Source of the DNA: JBOGXF01 sp050694275
GTDB taxonomy: Bacteria; Actinomycetota; CADDZG01; WHSQ01
Length of the DNA stretch: 11,017 nucleotides
Direction: 5' to 3'
Assembly: GCA_050694275.1 (NCBI GenBank)
Contig: JBOGXF010000208.1
Coordinates: 1 to 11,017, forward strand
This document shows positions 6,105 through 11,017 of this stretch, piece by piece. A program made the translations under genes and the position numbers. Numbering within the stretch: the stretch's first letter is position 1; the number at the start of each line of letters is the position of its first letter. The notes under the pieces were generated by a model. It was not told the origin of the DNA. It worked only from the letters and a program-made list of their open reading frames with translations, and did not search any database.

Positions 6105-6791
6105 TTAGGTCCCCACTCCATAGATCCCGCGCGACTGGTCGCGCACCACCTGTCCGTTCTCGAGCTCGATAACTCGTCTGCGCATGGAGTCGACGATCGC
6201 GTGGTCGTGCGTGGCCATAACCACGGTCGTTCCCGTGCGGTTGATTCGATCCAAGAGCCGCATGATGCCGACCGACGTCGCGGGGTCGAGGTTCCCCGTG
6301 GGCTCGTCGGCGATCAGGATGAGCGGACGATTGACGAACGCGCGCGCGATCGACACACGCTGCTGCTCACCTCCAGACAGCTCATCGGGGAAACGATCGA
6401 GCTTCTCGCCCAGCCCGACGAGCTCGAGGATCTGCGGCACCTGACGCCGGATAACTCCGTTCGGCCGGCCGATCACCTCGAGAGCAAACGCGACGTTTTC
6501 GAACACCGTCCGGTTGGGCAAGAGCTTGAAGTTCTGGAAGACGCAACCGACGTTGCGGCGCAGGTAGGGGACGCGCCAGCGCGGCAGGTTCGCGAGGTGC
6601 TTGCCCGCGACGTAGACCTCGCCGTCGGTGGGCTCCTCCTCCTTGGTCAAGAGCTTGAGAAAGGTCGACTTGCCCGAGCCCGACGGCCCCACGACGAAGA
6701 CGAACTCGCCCTTTTCGATATCGACGGACACGCCGCCGAGGGCGTGCACGCCACCCTTGTAGTCTTTATCAACGTCAACGAGTTTGATCAT
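6105..6791 (-). CDS. ftsE: Cell division ATP-binding protein FtsE
   Basis: FtsE is the cytoplasmic ATPase of the FtsEX complex. All ABC motifs are present in 228 residues: Walker A GPSGSGKST (35-43), Q-loop Gln86 in VFQNFKLLP, signature LSGGEQQR (138-145), Walker B LILIADEP with Glu163, D-loop and switch His195. The phrase FQNFKLLP is typical of FtsE rather than of other ABC exporters. It starts 61 bases after the R2-like gene and is 2 bases from ftsX. The start ATG is followed by the usual IKLVDV; an upstream GGAAAAAG is a weak ribosome binding site. Confidence 0.98.
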   Translation of the reverse strand: MIKLVDVDKDYKGGVHALGGVSVDIEKGEFVFVVGPSGSGKSTFLKLLTKEEEPTDGEVYVAGKHLANLPRWRVPYLRRNVGCVFQNFKLLPNRTVFENVAFALEVIGRPNGVIRRQVPQILELVGLGEKLDRFPDELSGGEQQRVSIARAFVNRPLILIADEPTGNLDPATSVGIMRLLDRINRTGTTVVMATHDHAIVDSMRRRVIELENGQVVRDQSRGIYGVGT

Positions 6792-6852
6792 CTTTTTCCG
6801 AAGAGCCCTCCCACCTGGTTCCTATCGGCACGAGAGCCCCGCAGTTGACCTT

Positions 6853-7944
6853 TCAGGTCGCGCTCGCGGCGATCCGATCGTAGTAGCGGGAGGGATGCTC
6901 CTCCCCATGGATTCTCTCGTACTCGGCCCACGCCTTGTCGTAATAGGAGATTCCGCGCCTGTGGATCTCGTCGCACACCTCTTTGGAAATTCCTGCCACA
7001 CGGAGCCGCTTGGTCAGCGAGGTTAGCGAGAACTCCCTCACGTCGTAGGGGTTGATCTGCAGGTTCGGCGGGCTCTCCTCGGGCCGGATGGCGAACCTGC
7101 GGTCGGGAGCGGCGACGATGAAGCACGCCGCCTCGAGCAGCCCGAAGGTGGTCTTCGCGACGCGGTCAAGCAGGGCAGGGTCCTTTAGCCCGGCCTCCAT
7201 GAGCGCCCGCACACCGAAATTGACGTGACGCGATTCGTCGCGGGCGACCGCGGTGAAGCCCGTGTAGAAGCCGGGAAGTATGCCCATCTCGCGCACGATC
7301 CCGAGCAGGTACTTCTGGCCGGTGAGCGCCAGCATCCCCTCGATGAGGAGGTGATAGACGGTGATGCCCTCGACCCATGCGCCGTAATCGGTGGGATCGC
7401 GACGCACCGCGTCGGTTGCGTCGACGAGATCGTTGTCGAAGATCTTGCGGAAGCTTTCGACGACCTCGTCTTTGAGCACGTCGAGCGCGGCCGACAACCC
7501 ACCACGGATGCCGATGACCTCGTCGAAGAAGCGCGAGAAGAACACCGCGTGACGCGCCTCGTCGACCAGCTGGCTGGAAAGGAAGATTCGCGACTGCTCG
7601 TCGGGGGCGGCATGGACGAGCGGCGAGAGTGTGTCGGTCACCGCTTGCTCGCCGACGAAGAAAAGCGTGAACGACCGCTGGAGTTCGATGCGGAACCCTT
7701 CGAACACTCCCTCCATCTGAGCCCATTGGGTCGCATCCTGGGAGAAGTCGAGATCCTGAGTCGACCAGTTCTGCTTCTCCCATCGGAAATAAAGGTCGAG
7801 CGGCGTGGGCCTGGATTGGAGAAGCCAGTCCATCTGGACGTACACGTCGTCGATGTCGACACGGCCCAATTCCTTCAGTGATGCGGCTTCGACTCGGTGC
7901 GCGATTTGGGATTCTGATTGGTTCATGGCTTCAAATGATGGCAT
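6853..7944 (-). CDS. R2-like ferritin-fold oxidase (R2lox-like; ribonucleotide reductase small-subunit family)
   Basis: The protein (363 aa) carries a two-metal carboxylate site: Glu99, Glu129-x2-His132, Glu202 and Glu237-x2-His240. Val102 (Glu99+3) and Tyr197 (Glu202-5) match the positions that form the Val-Tyr ether crosslink in R2-like ligand-binding oxidases, and the segment EGMLALTG matches Mycobacterium tuberculosis R2lox as I remember it. Phe136 occupies the radical-tyrosine position of class Ia R2, also as in R2lox. These proteins hold a Mn/Fe site and a long-chain fatty acid; the physiological substrate is unknown. The ATG at 7944 has GGGGAGG six bases upstream; a longer frame would overlap prfB without a better site. 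It sits 37 bases after prfB and 61 before ftsE. A class Ic-type R2 is the alternative, but no large subunit is nearby. Confidence 0.85.
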   Translation of the reverse strand: MPSFEAMNQSESQIAHRVEAASLKELGRVDIDDVYVQMDWLLQSRPTPLDLYFRWEKQNWSTQDLDFSQDATQWAQMEGVFEGFRIELQRSFTLFFVGEQAVTDTLSPLVHAAPDEQSRIFLSSQLVDEARHAVFFSRFFDEVIGIRGGLSAALDVLKDEVVESFRKIFDNDLVDATDAVRRDPTDYGAWVEGITVYHLLIEGMLALTGQKYLLGIVREMGILPGFYTGFTAVARDESRHVNFGVRALMEAGLKDPALLDRVAKTTFGLLEAACFIVAAPDRRFAIRPEESPPNLQINPYDVREFSLTSLTKRLRVAGISKEVCDEIHRRGISYYDKAWAEYERIHGEEHPSRYYDRIAASAT

Positions 7945-7981
7945 GGCGAGCCTCCCCTGTCCTCCACCTGGTGGCGCACCA

Positions 7982-9107
7982 CTACTTGTGCCCATCTTCA
8001 CCGCGCGCCGAGACTTCTGCCCGGCGCCGCAGCTCGGCCGGGATGAGCCGCGAGAGGTCACCATCGAGGACTCCCTGAACGTTACCGACCTCCACGTTGG
8101 TGCGGTGGTCCTTCACCATCTGGTAGGGCTGCAGCACGTACGACCTGATCTGTGAACCGAATCCGATCTCGCGTTTCTCGCCCCGCAGGGCATCGATCTC
8201 GGCCTGCCGCTCTTCCCTCGCTCGGGCGAGCAGACGCGACTTGAGGATACGCATCGCGACCGCCCGGTTCTGCATCTGCGATCGTTCGTTCTGGCAGGAC
8301 ACCACTATGCCGGTGGGGATGTGAGTGATTCGTACCGCAGAATCGGTGACGTTTACGTGCTGGCCGCCGGCCCCCGACGAGCGGTAAGTGTCGATCCGGA
8401 GATCGTCCGGGTTGATCTCGACCTCGACGTCGTCCTCCAGTTCGGGAATGACATCCACCGATGCGAAAGACGTGTGACGCCTCTTGGCCGCGTCGAACGG
8501 GGAGATGCGCACGAGCCTGTGCACTCCGCGCTCGGTCGCCAGCAGGCCATATGCGTGGCGGCCATCGACCGTGAGGGTGGCGCTCTTGAGGCCGGCCTCT
8601 TCGCCTGCGGTCGCTTCGATCAGCTCGGTCTTGAAACCGTTGTTCTCCGACCACCTCAGATACATGCGCAAGAGCATCTCGGCCCAGTCCTGGGAGTCGG
8701 TACCCCCTTCCCCCGCGTGGATCTCGACGATCGCCGGATGGTCGTCGAACTCGCCGGACAGCAGCGCCAGCACCTCGAGTGACTGCAGCTCCGATTCGAG
8801 CGCGGCGACTTCGCCGGCAGCCTCCGAGGCCGTGGATTCGTCCGATTCGGATCGGGCAAGCTCCCACAGCACGCGCGCATCCGATGCGTGCCGGTGAATG
8901 CGATCGTAGGTGTCGATGTCGTCGGAGAGCCGGGAGATCTCGGTCATCGCCTTCTTGGCGTGATCCGGATCGCCCCAGAAATCGGGTTCGGCCGAGCGCT
9001 CCTTCAGTTCGCTCAGGCGCCCGCGCTTGCGATCGACGTCAAAGGTAGTCCTTTACCTGAGCAAGCTTTTCGTCGATCGCCTTGAGACGTTCGGTGAGAT
9101 CTTCCAT
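7982..9107 (-). CDS. prfB: Peptide chain release factor 2, with programmed +1 frameshift
   Basis: RF2 ends translation at UGA and UAA. Translation begins at ATG 9107, giving MEDLTERLKAIDEKLAQVKDYL, and meets TGA at 9041-9039. Skipping one T after CTT (9044-9042) opens the long frame DVDRKRGR and onwards to 7982. The total is 374 residues, close to E. coli RF2. In that numbering the stop-recognition motif SPF is at 202-204 and the catalytic GGQ at 247-249 in RSSGAGGQHVN; both are intact. The context AAAGGA-CTAC-CTT-TGA-C has the internal Shine-Dalgarno-like AAAGGA used for autoregulation. A gene finder would miss the N-terminus and start at 8947. Next downstream is the R2lox-like gene. Confidence 0.97.
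9039..9054 (-). promoter_or_regulatory. prfB programmed +1 frameshift site
   Basis: The minus strand reads AAAGGACTACCTTTGAC. AAAGGA matches the anti-Shine-Dalgarno end of 16S rRNA and lies just before the slippery CTT. In-frame TGA (9041-9039) is followed by C, the poor-termination context known from E. coli prfB. Low RF2 lets the ribosome slip +1 and make RF2, giving feedback control. AAAGG and CCTTT could also form a small hairpin. Confidence 0.92.
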
Positions 9108-9117
9108 AGCGCCTAGG

Positions 9118-9147
9118 AGCCTAAACGAGCGTCGCGAGGGTCTACAA
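9118..9147 (-). promoter_or_regulatory. Possible prfB promoter
   Basis: TTGTAG (9147-9142) and TAGGCT (9123-9118) on the minus strand are 18 bases apart, in the 45-base gap between the propeller gene stop and prfB. The -10 fits TANNNT. Transcription would start only a few bases before the ATG at 9107, giving a very short leader. No good Shine-Dalgarno is present, which fits such a leader. Confidence 0.35.
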
Positions 9148-9152
9148 GAAAT

Positions 9153-10109
9153 TCAGATGGTGACGCGCGTGACCGTTGCATCATCCTGATTCGCGACCCA
9201 GACCGACCCCTCCCCCACCGCGACCCCGGCGGGAGCGCCCCCCACCGGGATGAGGCTCACGACCCTGCTGGAAGCGGGATCGATCCGAACGAGCTGATCG
9301 GCGTCGAACCTCGTTACCCACACCGATCCCTCGCCCACCGCCACCCCTCCCAGCGGCCCCTCGAACTTCAGCGCCTTCCCCGTGATCTCGTTCGTGTCCG
9401 GGTCCACCTCCGTCAGTTCTCCGTCGAAGTCGGCAACCCAGACCGAGTCGTCCCCGACGGCGACCGAGGTCGGGCTGACCCCGACCTCGATTCGCGCCAT
9501 GACGTCGCCCGTCGTGGGATCGATCCGAAAAAGGAGATCCTCGACCACGTCGGTGACCCACACGCTGCCGAAGCCGGTGGCAACGGCCGACGGGAAAGAC
9601 GATCCCGTGATCAGCGGCGGGCTCGTCTCGCCCGAGTCGAGATCGATTCGCCCCACGATTCCTTCGTTGAGGACGGCGACCCAGACCCGCCCGAATCCGA
9701 CCGCGACTTGTTGTGGAATGTCGCCGACATCGATGAGGTCCACCACCTCGTGATTCTCAGGGTCGATCCGCACGACCTGCGAGCCCTGAACCGCGCCGAC
9801 CCACACCGAGCCTCCTCCAACCGCCACGCCACCGGCGGTCGTACCAAGTAACACCGGCTCGCCCTCCACCCGGTTCGAAGAGGGATTGATCTCCGTGACC
9901 CCGACCTCCCCCGGGCCGCTCACCCACACCGACCCTTCTCCGACCGCGATCTCCTGCGGGTTGGTGCCGACCTCAATCGTCGTGATCTCCGGCGGACGCT
10001 CGTCGTCCATCCACACGAGCACTCCGGCCGCGACCGCGAGTCCGGCGAGCGGGATCGCGATGATCGCAACGCGCCGGCCCATGCTCGACCACCATTTCAT
10101 CCGTTTCAT
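9153..10109 (-). CDS. Membrane-anchored seven-repeat beta-propeller protein (YVTN/NHL-like)
   Basis: After a short basic N-terminus (KRMKWW..GRR) there is one membrane segment (about 14-33), so the rest should face outside. From about residue 45 to the end there are seven repeats of roughly 40 residues with the pattern I-x-V-G-x2-P-x2-VAVG-x-GSVWV-x8-RIDP. The VAVG/VWV core occurs seven times (IAVGEGSVWV, VAVGGGSVWV, VAVGFGRVWV, VATGFGSVWV, VAVGDDSVWV, then VAVGEGSVWV twice). This suggests one closed seven-bladed propeller with nothing else attached. Such proteins bind ligands or proteins, or act as lyases; no catalytic residues are evident, so no function is assigned. The start is uncertain: ATG at 10109 or 10100, or TTG at 10127, none with a good ribosome binding site. 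Confidence 0.85.
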   Translation of the reverse strand: MKRMKWWSSMGRRVAIIAIPLAGLAVAAGVLVWMDDERPPEITTIEVGTNPQEIAVGEGSVWVSGPGEVGVTEINPSSNRVEGEPVLLGTTAGGVAVGGGSVWVGAVQGSQVVRIDPENHEVVDLIDVGDIPQQVAVGFGRVWVAVLNEGIVGRIDLDSGETSPPLITGSSFPSAVATGFGSVWVTDVVEDLLFRIDPTTGDVMARIEVGVSPTSVAVGDDSVWVADFDGELTEVDPDTNEITGKALKFEGPLGGVAVGEGSVWVTRFDADQLVRIDPASSRVVSLIPVGGAPAGVAVGEGSVWVANQDDATVTRVTI

Positions 10110-10149
10110 CTCTCGACCACGGCGCAAGCGTAGTGGGACACGCGCGCGT

Positions 10150-10182
10150 AAGAGGGGGCGGCCCCCCGGCCCGCCCCCTCTT
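10150..10182 (-). terminator. Strong GC hairpin after the LPXTG protein gene
   Basis: AAGAGGGGGCGG (10150-10161) and CCGCCCCCTCTT (10171-10182) form a perfect 12-bp stem with a 9-base loop, 17 bases past the stop of the LPXTG gene. There is no T-run on the minus strand beyond the closing TT, as is common for terminators in high-GC bacteria. It separates the LPXTG gene from the propeller gene. Confidence 0.65.
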
Positions 10183-10199
10183 CCTTAGTGACTTGGTCC

Positions 10200-10961
10200 T
10201 TACTTGCGGCTGATCCGAAGAAGCCCGCTGCCGGCAAGCATGAGCCCGAGTCCCAGCAGGATGCCGCTTAGAGCTGCCCCGGTGACGGGAAGAATGCCTT
10301 CGGCCTTCGGCTGTGCCTGGGCCTCGGCGGCCACCTCCGGTGCGGCCTCTCGGGTGATCCGGCCGCCGAGCACCTCTTGCTCTTCCTCGACTGCCGCGGG
10401 CCTCTCGAAACGCTTACCGAGCGATGGGCGCTGGAAGATGATCTCGCCGAGCACAACGTCCACCTCCTCGGCGACGCCCACCAGCTGCTGGCCGGGCCTT
10501 TCGCCCTGACGGCCGAGGCAAAGCCCTTCGTTATCGTCCTCGAAGTCGTCGTCGTTGCCGCAGCCGTTGTTCCCGTCCTGATCGAGCTGATCGACTCCGC
10601 CATCGCCTCCGGGCTGGTCGACGCACTCACCCTCGCCGCTGCCCGGGCAACTGTTGCGTTCCGGCCCCCGGCCGTCATTGTCGGGATTGGACTGAGTTCT
10701 TCCCTGGTTGCCTGAGCCGCCCGGCTCGTCGTGCTTGTCCTTCCCCGAGGGGTGCTTGTTGTCGGAGTCCCCCTCCGGATCGGGACTGTTCGGAACCCCG
10801 TCGTTGTCGTTGTCCTCGGTCGTCTCCGACGATCCGTTCGACTTGCCGCGCTCGTGACCGTCCTTGTGGTGCGCCCCGACCGGAGTTACCAATGCGACCG
10901 CCAGCGATATGACCGTCGCAACCGCGATGACGAATGCCGAAAACGAGACTTTCCTCGTCAT
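10200..10961 (-). CDS. Secreted Asp/Asn/Gly-rich cell-wall protein with LPXTG sorting signal
   Basis: The 253-residue protein has a signal peptide (MTRK, hydrophobic core about 8-27, likely cut near VGAHH) and a C-terminal sorting signal: LPVTG at 224-228, a hydrophobic stretch and the tail RISRK. A sortase should therefore link it to peptidoglycan. The middle is low-complexity, rich in Asp, Asn, Gly and Ser, with a DNDNDGVPNSPDPEGD segment like calcium-binding thrombospondin type 3 repeats and further DNDG and DQDGNNG motifs. Four Cys lie in two pairs (SCPGSGEGEC; GCGNDDDFEDDNEGLC) and may form disulfides. The ATG at 10961 has GGAGG five bases upstream, favouring it over the ATG five codons earlier. 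No family is recognised; calcium binding is inference. No sortase is in the window. Confidence 0.85.
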   Translation of the reverse strand: MTRKVSFSAFVIAVATVISLAVALVTPVGAHHKDGHERGKSNGSSETTEDNDNDGVPNSPDPEGDSDNKHPSGKDKHDEPGGSGNQGRTQSNPDNDGRGPERNSCPGSGEGECVDQPGGDGGVDQLDQDGNNGCGNDDDFEDDNEGLCLGRQGERPGQQLVGVAEEVDVVLGEIIFQRPSLGKRFERPAAVEEEQEVLGGRITREAAPEVAAEAQAQPKAEGILPVTGAALSGILLGLGLMLAGSGLLRISRK

Positions 10962-11017
10962 GACTTCCTCCTTCACGTCCGCCGCCTATCCGTCTGCCCC
11001 CACGTCAGAACGTCATC

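Noticed and set aside
1..11017. CRISPR array, toxin-antitoxin pair or defence cluster
   Set aside because: No regularly spaced repeats and no defence-type domains were seen on either strand.

Overview
The window is GC-rich and densely coded, with nearly every gene on the minus strand. The gene order, the LPXTG cell-wall anchor, leaderless-type expression and high-GC codon use point to an actinobacterium, probably from a deep-branching or uncultured class. This placement is inference; no taxonomic marker was compared.

Left end (1-1056, plus strand): the C-terminal part of a large serine recombinase, the only convincing plus-strand gene and probably the right edge of an integrated element. Its reading frame runs into the 3' end of a tmRNA (ssrA) gene on the opposite strand (1355 to 995). 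The last 20 sense codons of the recombinase are the antisense of the tmRNA T-arm and acceptor stem, so the tmRNA 3' end is the likely integration site.

Centre (1430-9107, all minus, so read right to left): prfB (RF2, with a programmed +1 frameshift), an R2-like ferritin-fold oxidase resembling R2lox, ftsE, ftsX, a secreted coiled-coil M23 peptidase, an S41 C-terminal processing peptidase, smpB, an unknown small membrane protein, and then ssrA. The block joins translation termination and ribosome rescue (RF2, SmpB, tmRNA) to divisome-controlled wall hydrolysis (FtsEX with the M23 hydrolase). A terminator hairpin followed at once by a promoter that places the start site on the ATG splits the block between ftsX and the M23 gene.

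Right end (9153-10961, minus): a membrane-anchored seven-repeat beta-propeller protein, a strong hairpin terminator, and a secreted Asp/Asn/Gly-rich LPXTG cell-wall protein.

The most unusual points are the recombinase/tmRNA overlap, the hard-to-assign tag frame of the tmRNA, the R2lox-like gene inside a division/rescue operon, and the terminator-to-leaderless-promoter junction before the wall hydrolase. No wholly new defence or CRISPR-like system was found.
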